Positions 15,643 through 23,173 of a stretch of DNA of 64,000 nt are shown piece by piece. This stretch comes from Winogradskyella flava (lineage in GTDB: Bacteria; Bacteroidota; Bacteroidia; Flavobacteriales; Flavobacteriaceae). Location of the stretch: NCBI RefSeq assembly GCF_014243395.1, contig NZ_JACLCP010000001.1:1054001-1118000 (forward strand). The letters run 5' to 3'. The position numbers were made by a program, and so were the translations under genes. Numbering within the stretch: position 1 is the first letter of the stretch; each line of letters opens with the position of its first letter. Under the pieces are notes generated by a model. That model was not told where the DNA came from, ran no database searches, and saw only the letters and a list, made by a program, of their open reading frames with translations.

Positions 15643-15723
15643 CTAATGTCGGAATAGTTACAGTGTAGCTCTTTTAAGCTTTTCTAATGTCGGAAACTTT
15701 CAAGCTTTTGGCGCAATAGTTAC
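15643..15723 (+). promoter_or_regulatory. Second array of putative regulator-binding sites
   Basis: Plus-strand copies of the motif seen at 13779-13836: CTAATGTCGGAATAGTTAC (15643-15661), CTAATGTCGGAAACTTTCA (15684-15702) and the weaker CTTTTGGCGCAATAGTTAC (15705-15723). Spacings are 41 and 21 bp, in step with two helical turns per site; the position between the first two has only a very poor match. The array points toward the promoter at 15747 and the five-gene operon starting at 15817. Confidence 0.7.
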
Positions 15724-15746
15724 AGGTCTGTGGTAAGTACGCACAT

Positions 15747-15754
15747 TATATTTG
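15747..15754 (+). promoter_or_regulatory. Probable -7 promoter box of the cytochrome operon
   Basis: TATATTTG matches the Bacteroidota TAnnTTTG consensus. It starts 24 bp after the last putative operator site and 63 bp before the ATG at 15817 (box end 15754). No convincing -33 TTG is present, so activation by the bound regulator is likely. Confidence 0.55.
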
Positions 15755-15816
15755 TCTCTAGATTTATACGCAAGTATTTAAGCTTGTAGCATTGTCAAAA
15801 TTTTTAAAAAACAAAA

Positions 15817-16185
15817 ATGAAAGCAGGTAAATTAATTATAACAGCATTATTTGCGATTTGTATATATAGTTGCAGTTACGATAGTGAAAGTGACTTAATA
15901 GATGCCGTTGATCCTATTGATCCCGATATCATAGTTACTTATGTCGATAATGTCGAAGCAATAATCCAAAGTGCTTGTATTGGTTGTCATTCTGATCCTC
16001 CAGTAAACGGTGCGCCAGTTCCTTGGGTAACTTATGATCAGGTCAATCAGAGAGCAAATGATATTTTAAATAGAATGAGTCGGCAAAGTGGAGCGCCAGG
16101 GGCAATGCCACCTTCAGGACGATTGCCTCAGTCTACTATAGATATTATGGAGCAGTGGATTGATGATGGAAAACTAGAAAATTGA
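15817..16185 (+). CDS. c-type cytochrome-like lipoprotein
   Basis: A 122-residue exported protein. The signal sequence ends in a lipobox-like IYSC, giving C19 as lipid anchor and predicting an outer- or inner-membrane lipoprotein. A single haem c motif, CIGCH, has C54, C57 and H58; M97 in GAMPPSG is a likely sixth ligand. The compact C-terminal helix (IDIMEQWIDDG) is typical of small class I-type cytochromes. It would carry electrons in the periplasm. It is the first gene of the five-gene operon and follows the operator array and promoter directly. The partner oxidoreductase is not evident in the window. Confidence 0.87.
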   Translation: MKAGKLIITALFAICIYSCSYDSESDLIDAVDPIDPDIIVTYVDNVEAIIQSACIGCHSDPPVNGAPVPWVTYDQVNQRANDILNRMSRQSGAPGAMPPSGRLPQSTIDIMEQWIDDGKLEN

Positions 16186-16210
16186 TAACATTTAGATTAA
16201 AATAATTGAT

Positions 16211-16783
16211 ATGAAGATTATGAAAAAAAATATTAAGCAATTCGTATTGTCCTTAATTGTATTGCTTAGTGCGTCAAGTTTATTGAGCGCTCAAGGCAAA
16301 TACATCGATAAAAAGGGAAAGATCACTTTTGAGGCTTCGGAAGAACTTTTTGAACCTGTAAAGGCAACTAATGCTTCAGTAACGGCAATATTTAATTCTG
16401 AAACAGGCGAAATAGCTGCCCTAGCGCTTATGAAAGGGTTTAGGTTCAAAAATTCTTTAATGGAAGAGCATTTTAACGAGAATTATATTGAATCTGAGAC
16501 TTATCCGAAAGCCACTTTTAAAGGCAAATTAAAAGATTTTGATTTCTCGAAAATAACTGAAAATAATACCGAAGTAATTGTAAATGGGAAAATAGAATTA
16601 CGTGGAAAAGAAAAAGAAGTAAGCACAACTTTAATAGTTAAAAAGTTTGAGGGGTCAATAATCATTCAGGGGTCATTTAAGGTGACTCCTGCTGATTTTG
16701 ATATTGAGATTCCAAGTGTCGTAAAAAATAAAATAGCGAAAGAAATAATTGTTACAGTAGATTTTAATCTCAGTCAAAAATGA
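16211..16783 (+). CDS. YceI family protein
   Basis: A 190-residue exported protein with a signal peptide (to about residue 28, SAQ) and one YceI lipocalin-like domain. The hallmark pattern is visible: F-x-A…LFEPVKATN, the FKNSLMEEHFNENYIESETYPKA segment, then a C-terminal beta strand with VTPADFDIEIP. YceI proteins bind polyisoprenoids or similar lipids in the periplasm and often accompany b- and c-type cytochromes. ATG at 16211 is used; ATG at 16220 is an equally good start. Follows the cytochrome gene by 25 bp and overlaps the next gene by 4 bp. Confidence 0.87.
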   Translation: MKIMKKNIKQFVLSLIVLLSASSLLSAQGKYIDKKGKITFEASEELFEPVKATNASVTAIFNSETGEIAALALMKGFRFKNSLMEEHFNENYIESETYPKATFKGKLKDFDFSKITENNTEVIVNGKIELRGKEKEVSTTLIVKKFEGSIIIQGSFKVTPADFDIEIPSVVKNKIAKEIIVTVDFNLSQK

Positions 16784-17178
16784 AAAGAAAAAAAATAATA
16801 GCATTACTATCTATTTTCGTCCTTATCCTAGTGGCCTTTTTTGTTTATGATTATACCTTTAATAGTAAGCATAGAGATATTGCCAATGAAGAGGCTACTG
16901 TGGTATTATCAGCTGTAAATTTATTTAATGATTTTCAAAAAGATGAAGCTGTAGCTACGACCAAATATCTAGATAAAGTAATAGAAATAAAAGGCTCTGT
17001 AAGTGCAATTGAAGACAATGCCATTGTCTTAAATAATCAAATTCAGGTAGGTTTTAATATTGGAGAAACTCCGAAATTAACAAATGGTACTGCATTGACC
17101 ATTAAAGGAAGATGTGTGGGCTATGATGAGTTACTGGAAATGGTAAAAATTGATCAAGCAACAGTAATAAATAAGTAA
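16780..17178 (+). CDS. OB-fold (tRNA_anti-like) membrane-anchored protein
   Basis: A 132-residue protein with an N-terminal membrane anchor (about 6-24) and a periplasmic OB-fold domain of the tRNA_anti-like family (residues 35-130). Recognisable pieces are KYLDKVIEIKGSVSAIE and TALTIKGRCVGYDELLEMVKID. Members are common in Bacteroidota and have no established function. It overlaps yceI by 4 bp (ATGA) and lies 2 bp before the next gene, so it is tightly co-translated. Confidence 0.8.
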   Translation: MKRKKIIALLSIFVLILVAFFVYDYTFNSKHRDIANEEATVVLSAVNLFNDFQKDEAVATTKYLDKVIEIKGSVSAIEDNAIVLNNQIQVGFNIGETPKLTNGTALTIKGRCVGYDELLEMVKIDQATVINK

Positions 17179-17180
17179 TA

Positions 17181-18026
17181 ATGAAATACATATATCTATT
17201 AATTTTTGTAATTCCAACATTGGTTTTTTCACAAGACGATTTGTTCTCTGAAATAGATGTTACTGTAGAGGAAGACTATAAAAGCGCTGCTTTTAAAGGA
17301 TTAAAAATTGTGAACTTTGAATCCACCAAAATGATATCCAAGAAAGAGCTCTATTTTGTGGTGTCGCATAGATTTGGTTCTATAGAAACAGGTTTCAAAG
17401 ATTTCTTTGGACTGGATCAGGCGGTAACTCGACTAAATTTACTTTATGGGATTACGGATGCTATTAATATAGGTGTGTCAAGAAGTTCGTTTAGGCAAAT
17501 TTATGAGTCTTCTTTAAAGATAAGATTATTAAGAGAGAAAAAAGGAGGTTCGCCATTTACTATCGTTAGCTCTAGTAATATTTTAATTAATACATCTTTG
17601 GATGAGGATATACTACCTGGTTTGGAGTTTAAGAATAGATTGGGTTATACTACGCAGTTATTGATCTCCAAAAAGTTTAACGAGAACTTCTCATTACAAT
17701 TAATGCCTACATTTTTTCATGATAATTATGTAGATGTGGACGAACAGCATAATTCCCAATACGTTATTGGTTTTGGAGGGAGACATAAATTGACAAAGCG
17801 TCTATCTTTTAATTTTGATTATGGATTGCACTTAAACAGAGCAGAAAGTTCTCCATTTGTAAATCCACTTTCTATTGGTGTGGATATTGAAACAGGAGGA
17901 CATGTATTTCAGTTGCATTTTACCAATGCGCAACCGATGAATACTAATGGGTTCTTGGGACAAGGTACAGGTGACTGGAGCGATGGTAATATTTTCTTTG
18001 GATTTAATTTGTCGAGAGTATTTTAA
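17181..18026 (+). CDS. DUF5777 family outer-membrane beta-barrel protein
   Basis: A 281-residue exported protein with a signal peptide (1-18, VFSQ). The rest is alternating beta-strand sequence ending in FFGFNLSRVF, a C-terminal aromatic as expected for an outer-membrane barrel. FKGLKIVNFESTKMISKKELYFVVSHRFG and GLDQAVTRLNLLYGITDAINIG match DUF5777 proteins, which recur beside YceI and small c-type cytochromes in Bacteroidota. The function is unknown; it may be the outer-membrane partner of this operon. Its stop overlaps the next start in TAATG. Confidence 0.84.
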   Translation: MKYIYLLIFVIPTLVFSQDDLFSEIDVTVEEDYKSAAFKGLKIVNFESTKMISKKELYFVVSHRFGSIETGFKDFFGLDQAVTRLNLLYGITDAINIGVSRSSFRQIYESSLKIRLLREKKGGSPFTIVSSSNILINTSLDEDILPGLEFKNRLGYTTQLLISKKFNENFSLQLMPTFFHDNYVDVDEQHNSQYVIGFGGRHKLTKRLSFNFDYGLHLNRAESSPFVNPLSIGVDIETGGHVFQLHFTNAQPMNTNGFLGQGTGDWSDGNIFFGFNLSRVF

Positions 18027-18301
18027 TGAATTTAAAAGAACAAATAATTTCAAACGCCAGAATAGAGGTACAACAAAGCTTTTGTGATTTTTGCTCAATA
18101 GATATTAAAAAGGCACTTCAAGAAATTGAGGCAATAAAGAACATTAGATTATACCCAAAGGACTCAATTGTAACGTTTAATTTTACTAGTCCGCACAAAC
18201 TATCCACGGCCTTAAATACTTTGTCGGCTATAGGCTATTGTGAGAAAGGTGAAGTCGTGGATAACAAAAATGTAGACATAAGATATTGTAATTGTAAATA
18301 A
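18026..18301 (+). CDS. Small HMA-like metal-binding protein
   Basis: A 91-residue protein following the beta-alpha-beta-beta-alpha-beta pattern of heavy-metal-associated domains. A CDFC pair (C20, C23) occupies the loop before the first helix, LSAIGY the second helix end, and there is a further C72 and a terminal CNC (C88, C90). The usual GM before the CxxC is replaced by SF, so it is a divergent member. It probably binds copper or another thiophilic metal in the cytoplasm. The ATG overlaps the previous stop (TAATG). Last gene of the operon, followed by a terminator. Confidence 0.72.
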   Translation: MNLKEQIISNARIEVQQSFCDFCSIDIKKALQEIEAIKNIRLYPKDSIVTFNFTSPHKLSTALNTLSAIGYCEKGEVVDNKNVDIRYCNCK

Positions 18302-18335
18302 GAATATTAGTTTAGTTTTTAATAGTTGATTAATG

Positions 18336-18368
18336 AAAAAAAAGGAGTTTTAAGGGACTCCTTTTTTT
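18336..18368. terminator. Bidirectional intrinsic terminator
   Basis: AAAAGGAGT and ACTCCTTTTT form a hairpin with an 8-nt loop, flanked by an A-run on the left and a T-run on the right. It can end both the plus-strand cytochrome operon (stop at 18301) and the minus-strand dipeptidase gene (stop at 18423). Confidence 0.85.
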
Positions 18369-18422
18369 ATTTTAATCGATGTGCCATTGTTTGTTAAGGA
18401 TGTCGAAGTATTTCTATTGGTA

Positions 18423-19877
18423 TTATTTGAAATTACTTTTCAAAAATTCGTCTATATTTTTAACTAGTAGTCTATCTATAATTTCTGAAGCAGAAATCTG
18501 ATTTTGAATTTGTAGGTTCGAACCATTTTCTTTTAAATAGTTCTCAGCTTTCTCTATCAGATAAGGTTTCACATCATTAATGTTCTCGGCCGTCCAAAGA
18601 CCTTTGATAGGATTCACGATACCATCGAAATCAGAGCCAATAGCGACTGTTTCCCAACAAAAAAGTCCATTTTTATCTAGAAGTTCTGCAATATGCTGCA
18701 TCTGATTCCAGATTAATTCTGTTTTGTTTCCATAGCGTCGCTCTTTACTTGGCCAATAAATTCTAGAGTTTCTGATAGCGCGTTTGCTACCAATACGTCT
18801 TTCATCCAATTGTAGTCCGAAAATTCCTTTTGATTTTGCTATCCTCAGAATTTCAGAATCGTAGAAGTTAATATCTGTATCATTAAATTCCCTGCTTAGT
18901 TTTGAATCTGAAACATTCCATTCCACAATAGAACGCTTGCCATTTAAAGCGCCATGGCTTACTATAATTGGAATATTTTCATTGGCATATTTGGTTTCCA
19001 ACAGGTTATAATAAGTTTTTCGAGAGGCTGTACTCATGTGTTTTACATCTATAAGTATGCGCCTACCATCAGAATTATCCAGTAACTTATCTATGACCTT
19101 AAAGCCTAGTTCTGAAATATCGACATCCAATCCTCGGCTTTGCTGTTTTTTTATCAATCCAATACTAATACTTCTGGCATGACCGCATATTTCGTTATAA
19201 AAATGATGCGCTAATGTGACGAAAAAAGGTTTGTGTTCCCAGTTTTTAACAGTTTCTATATTTCGCAGAACACTAGCCTCATCCGCTATGTTTTTATCCC
19301 TGTCCAAACCTGTTTCAAAAGCATGTGCACCCTCAATGGAATTAACCAAGCTGATTATTCTTCTGTCATTCGAAGAGGTGTTAATGTTATTTCTGATATC
19401 TGTATACGAGTTGACGAGTCGGTAAGTGAAAGTAATATCATCAATAATTTGAGCTCTATTATCTAGCTGTAAATAATAGTTGTATTCATCTTTTAAATCC
19501 TGAAAATAGCTACTATGATTTCGAAGATTATCAATGCGTTTTTGGCTAACTCCTGCCGCTAGATTTACTAATATGTCTGGAATGAACTTAAAGCCTAACA
19601 TCTTTTCTTTTAAAAAATGCTTTTCAAAAGGATAAAGTGATATTACCACAACATTGCAGTTGGCTTTTGCCAAAGTAGTCATATCAGTTTGTGTGAATTT
19701 AGTTAAGGTTAGTAATCTACTGACTTGACGCTCTAAAAAATTGGGAGGACTATAATGCCATATCGAATTTTTCCTACCACTATTCAATCTATTTTGTTTT
19801 TGTGGCTTATACTTAAAACTCTTTCCGTAGGGCTTTAAGGAGGGGTGGCAATGTAGATCGATATAGGACGGCTTCAT
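18423..19877 (-). CDS. M19-like (membrane/renal dipeptidase family) metallopeptidase
   Basis: A 484-residue amidohydrolase-fold protein. Metal-binding landmarks are DLHCHP (H9, H11), NSIEGAHAFE with the bridging glutamate, LAHHFYNEICGH, IVSHGALNG and IGSDFDGI with the catalytic aspartate. This is the M19 dipeptidase order. It is longer than the usual ~350-400 residues owing to N-terminal insertions. No signal peptide is visible, so it is probably cytoplasmic. It would hydrolyse dipeptides or a related amide. It appears monocistronic, between two terminators. The family is fairly sure; the substrate is unknown. Confidence 0.82.
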   Translation of the reverse strand: MKPSYIDLHCHPSLKPYGKSFKYKPQKQNRLNSGRKNSIWHYSPPNFLERQVSRLLTLTKFTQTDMTTLAKANCNVVVISLYPFEKHFLKEKMLGFKFIPDILVNLAAGVSQKRIDNLRNHSSYFQDLKDEYNYYLQLDNRAQIIDDITFTYRLVNSYTDIRNNINTSSNDRRIISLVNSIEGAHAFETGLDRDKNIADEASVLRNIETVKNWEHKPFFVTLAHHFYNEICGHARSISIGLIKKQQSRGLDVDISELGFKVIDKLLDNSDGRRILIDVKHMSTASRKTYYNLLETKYANENIPIIVSHGALNGKRSIVEWNVSDSKLSREFNDTDINFYDSEILRIAKSKGIFGLQLDERRIGSKRAIRNSRIYWPSKERRYGNKTELIWNQMQHIAELLDKNGLFCWETVAIGSDFDGIVNPIKGLWTAENINDVKPYLIEKAENYLKENGSNLQIQNQISASEIIDRLLVKNIDEFLKSNFK

Positions 19878-19921
19878 ACTTCTAAAATACGGAATATTAT
19901 AGAATACTAGGATATCACTAA

Positions 19922-19956
19922 AAAAAAGCCCGGTTCAATAGAACTGGGCTTTTCAA
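19922..19956 (-). terminator. Intrinsic terminator downstream of metX
   Basis: GCCCGGTTC and GAACTGGGC form a 9-bp stem with one G-T pair and a 4-nt loop, flanked by A-run and T-run, so it works in both directions. It ends the metY-osmC-metX transcript just past the metX stop at 19975. Confidence 0.87.
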
Positions 19957-19974
19957 GATTAATAGCACATTAAC

Positions 19975-20982
19975 TTAGGCGCAATACTTGGATATGGGAA
20001 CAAATGCATCACAGTTAACTTTAAAGATCGGTTTCAAGAACCTTGCCAATTGATCAAATTCTATTAAAAAAGCGTCATGACCATGGATGGATTTAATTTC
20101 ATAAATGGTAACATTGTCTTTCACACTCTTTAATTCCACATATGTATTCCAGTTTTCTTCGGGTTTGAAAAATAAATCCGAATTAATAGTTACTAGATGT
20201 ATGGACGACGATATCTTGGTGGCGACTTCCAAAAAATCACCTCGGTCTGCGGTAATATCAATTGTTCTCAAAACTTGATTCATCATTTTATATGCCGATA
20301 TATTGAAACGATTGGTCAAGGTCTCACCATGATAGTTTAACCACGATTCAATATTAAAAAGCGTTGTATCCTTTTTTGTTCTCCCAAACTTTTGAGTCAA
20401 GGATTCTGGAGTTCGATACAAGGTCATAGCATGCATTCTGGCATCAGCTAAGGCATTTTTCGAGTGGTTTAAAATTGAATCTTGAATATGGCAATTGGCA
20501 ATTAACCAGTCCGTGGATTTCCAATCGGTTGCAATAGGAATCAAGTGCTCGATTAAATTTGGTCGCAACGCAGCCAATTCCCATGCAAGACCTCCTCCTA
20601 CAGAGCCACCAATAGCAGCATAAAGAGCATCAATCTTTAACTCCGTTAATCCTAATGAAAATATTTTGGCGATATCTCTAGCGCTAAAGTCCTTGTAATT
20701 TTTTATTAAATGGTCACTGTTATTGTCGAAGCCATTTCCAGGAATATTAAAAGCGAGGATCGTATAGTCATTGGTGTCTATACACTTATTATCGCCAATT
20801 AAATCATTCCACCAGCCATGCTCTCCAATTATAGTTGAATTGCCTGTAAGTGCGTGTATCACTAAAATTATAGGTGCTTCGCCAAGAGCAACGCCAAAGG
20901 TTTGGTAGGACAACGAAATATCGTTTGTCCTACCAGTTTTGGTTTTATAATCTGAAATGGTAATGTGCTTTAAATTACTCAT
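19975..20982 (-). CDS. metX: Homoserine O-acetyltransferase (MetX-like)
   Basis: A 335-residue alpha/beta-hydrolase acyltransferase. The nucleophile is S127 in IGGSVGG, with D269 (INSDLFF) and H302 (IHGHDAFL) completing the triad. The oxyanion segment HALTGNS (43-49), GWWNDLIGDNKCIDTNDY and PGNGFD are typical of MetX. It transfers acetyl (or, in some homologues, succinyl) to homoserine, making the substrate of MetY encoded upstream. The protein is slightly short for the family. It lies 9 bp after osmC and is the last gene behind the SAM riboswitch. Confidence 0.9.
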   Translation of the reverse strand: MSNLKHITISDYKTKTGRTNDISLSYQTFGVALGEAPIILVIHALTGNSTIIGEHGWWNDLIGDNKCIDTNDYTILAFNIPGNGFDNNSDHLIKNYKDFSARDIAKIFSLGLTELKIDALYAAIGGSVGGGLAWELAALRPNLIEHLIPIATDWKSTDWLIANCHIQDSILNHSKNALADARMHAMTLYRTPESLTQKFGRTKKDTTLFNIESWLNYHGETLTNRFNISAYKMMNQVLRTIDITADRGDFLEVATKISSSIHLVTINSDLFFKPEENWNTYVELKSVKDNVTIYEIKSIHGHDAFLIEFDQLARFLKPIFKVNCDAFVPISKYCA

Positions 20983-20991
20983 TTTAATAAA

Positions 20992-21444
20992 TCATAAGGT
21001 TCTATACTCTTTCTCTACAGCGATAGAGACTGGTGTATTGTTTTGAAGGTTGTCTCTTACTGGGCAACGATCTTCAACAATTTGCAACCATTGGGTCAAA
21101 GTCTCAATACTGGCATCGGTATCTGGAATTAGATGTAGTTTAATGTTTTGAAATCCTGCTCGCTCTTTGTTTGACGTTCCCAAGAAACGATTTGGATTCA
21201 ACTCACCATTGACTTCAATTTTTAGGCTATTTATCTTAAAGCCTAATTCCTTTGCCACAGTATGTCCTACAACATTAATACATCCCGCAAAACCTGCAAG
21301 AATGTACTCAACAGGATTAGGATAATCATCTGTGCCGCCCAACGCTTCAGGCTCATCCACAGTTAATGTGAATTGCCTTGTGCTTCCTATGAATTTTGTT
21401 TCAGAAGAACTTTCTCCTGAAACACTAAATGTTAAATTACTCAT
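20992..21444 (-). CDS. OsmC family protein
   Basis: A 150-residue OsmC/Ohr-fold protein. The two redox cysteines are in GFAGCIN (C55) and DRCPVRDN (near 127), in the usual spacing. Ohr/OsmC proteins reduce organic hydroperoxides with thiols. Its place between metY and metX, behind the SAM riboswitch, suggests a link to sulfur flux, perhaps consuming thiols or protecting the PLP enzyme, but this is inference. It lies 83 bp downstream of metY; that gap contains an imperfect inverted repeat (AAACAGATGCC at 21472-21482 against GACACCTGTTT at 21495-21505). Confidence 0.88.
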   Translation of the reverse strand: MSNLTFSVSGESSSETKFIGSTRQFTLTVDEPEALGGTDDYPNPVEYILAGFAGCINVVGHTVAKELGFKINSLKIEVNGELNPNRFLGTSNKERAGFQNIKLHLIPDTDASIETLTQWLQIVEDRCPVRDNLQNNTPVSIAVEKEYRTL

Positions 21445-21527
21445 CTTTCTGTTTTTTTATTTGAAGATTATAAACAGATGCCTCCTGTAAAAAAGACACC
21501 TGTTTTACTAAACAACATGTTTAAAGG

Positions 21528-22826
21528 CTAATTTTGAACTGCTTTCTGCTGTCTAACAACAGCAAAGGCTTCTTTTAAATCGGCTTTTAAATCTTCAATG
21601 TTTTCAATTCCTACGGAAAGACGAATTAAATCTTTTGTTACCCCTGTGCTTTCTTGCGCTTCGTCACTCAATTGCTGATGTGTCGTACTTGCAGGATGTA
21701 TGATTAGTGATTTGGTATCCCCAATATTAGCTAACAATGAAAATAACTTAGTGGTATCTGCAATGGTTTTTGCAGCATCATAGCCACCATCAACACCAAA
21801 CGTAACGATACCACTTTGACCATTTGGTAAATATTTATTTGCGAGATCTTTGTATTTACTCGTTTCCAACCCAGGATAGTTTACCCAATTAACTTCTGGC
21901 TGCTCTTGCAGCCATTTAGCCAAGTTTAGGGCATTTTCACTATGCTTTTTAATACGTAGTTCTAAAGTTTCTAGACCTTGAATAATCTGGAATGCATTAA
22001 ACGGACTCAATGCACCTCCATAATCCCTAAGGCCTTCAATTCTGACTTTAGCAATAAAGGCAGCCGCTTCTAATGCTTCGCTATAGACTAAACCATGATA
22101 TCCGGCAGAAGGTTCCGTGAATTCTGGGAATTTTCCATTGGTCCAGTCAAAAGTACCAGCATCAATAATAACGCCGCCTAGTGCTGTTCCATTGCCATTG
22201 ATGTATTTTGTTAATGAGTGGATGACGATATTAGCACCATGCTCAATAGGATTCAGCAGGTAAGGCGTAGCTACTGTATTATCTACGATGAGCGGTACCT
22301 TATAAGCTTTCGCTTCTCTAGAAATAGCTTCAATGTCTAGGACGTCTAGTTTTGGATTTCCTAAAGACTCAATAAAGAATGCTCTTGTGTTTTCCTGAGC
22401 TGCTTTATTAAAGTTTTCTGGATTTGAGGGGTCTACAAAAGTGGTGGTAATACCATGTCTAGGCAAGGTAACACTCAAGAGATTGTAAGTACCCCCATAC
22501 AAACTGCTCGACGCTACAATATGATCACCTGCTTTAAGCAATGTCAATAAAGACGTCGCTATCGCTGAGGTACCAGAAGCGGTAACTACAGCTGCAATAC
22601 CACCCTCTAAAGCAGCTAAACGCTGTTCTAGAACGTCGTTTGTTGGGTTGTTGATTCTTGTGTAAATGTTACCAGTTTCTGCCAACGCAAAAAGATTGGC
22701 AGCATGGTCAGAATCGTTAAAGACATAAGCCGTCGATTGATAAATTGGGACTGCTCTTGTTCCTCCATTGTTTTGGACATCATGTCCTGCGTGCAACGCT
22801 TTTGTTGCAAATTTTTGTGTACTCAT
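21528..22826 (-). CDS. metY: O-acetylhomoserine sulfhydrylase (aminocarboxypropyltransferase)
   Basis: A 432-residue PLP enzyme of the Cys/Met metabolism family, long form as in O-acetylhomoserine sulfhydrylases. The PLP lysine is K207 in HSLTKYINGNG; N-terminal LHAGHD and YTRINNPT and the SGTSAIATSLL phosphate-binding region are present. It makes homocysteine from O-acetylhomoserine and sulfide in the cytoplasm. It is the first gene after the SAM-I riboswitch, with osmC and metX downstream. Confidence 0.94.
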   Translation of the reverse strand: MSTQKFATKALHAGHDVQNNGGTRAVPIYQSTAYVFNDSDHAANLFALAETGNIYTRINNPTNDVLEQRLAALEGGIAAVVTASGTSAIATSLLTLLKAGDHIVASSSLYGGTYNLLSVTLPRHGITTTFVDPSNPENFNKAAQENTRAFFIESLGNPKLDVLDIEAISREAKAYKVPLIVDNTVATPYLLNPIEHGANIVIHSLTKYINGNGTALGGVIIDAGTFDWTNGKFPEFTEPSAGYHGLVYSEALEAAAFIAKVRIEGLRDYGGALSPFNAFQIIQGLETLELRIKKHSENALNLAKWLQEQPEVNWVNYPGLETSKYKDLANKYLPNGQSGIVTFGVDGGYDAAKTIADTTKLFSLLANIGDTKSLIIHPASTTHQQLSDEAQESTGVTKDLIRLSVGIENIEDLKADLKEAFAVVRQQKAVQN

Positions 22827-22905
22827 TTTTCTAAGTTTTTTGAGTTAAAATAAATTAAACCAAAAGCCAAATAAGCTTCGTGAGAAGCGTACCTAATAGA
22901 AAAAT

Positions 22906-22942
22906 GTTAAAAAGAAAATGCTAATTACAGATGGGTAATTAG
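22906..22942 (-). terminator. Riboswitch expression-platform terminator
   Basis: On the minus strand CTAATTA-CCCATCTG-TAATTAG is followed by CATTTTCTTTTTAAC, a hairpin with a T-rich tail 80 bp before the metY ATG and immediately after the SAM-I aptamer. This indicates control by premature termination when SAM is high. Confidence 0.72.
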
Positions 22943-22948
22943 TCTTTG

Positions 22949-23069
22949 GTTATCTATCCGAATTTGCGAAAAATGACTCGCGCACTCAAGTAGAATTTAG
23001 CACCTACTTAGTAAATCTAAGGGTTGCTAAGGCTTCATAGGGTCTATTCCCTCCACCTTTCTTGATAAC
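22949..23069 (-). promoter_or_regulatory. SAM-I (S-box) riboswitch aptamer
   Basis: Read on the minus strand, the leader has P1 arms GTTATCAAG (23069-23061) and GATAGATAAC (22958-22949). The signature S-box sequence lies between them: AGGTGGAGGGAATAGACCC, then TATGAAGCCTTAGCAACC, then AAGTAGGTGCTAAATTCTAC. These are the conserved K-turn and SAM-binding core elements. It controls metY-osmC-metX. A TAAATTTG box at 23136-23129 is a possible -7 promoter element, about 60 bp upstream of the aptamer. Confidence 0.95.
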
Positions 23070-23173
23070 ATTTCAGTAAGTTTTTGAACTTTGTGAATAC
23101 AAATATTGCATCACAAAAAATTAAAAACCAAATTTATTTTAATTTTTATGCTTTTTTTATGAAATCCGAAAAA

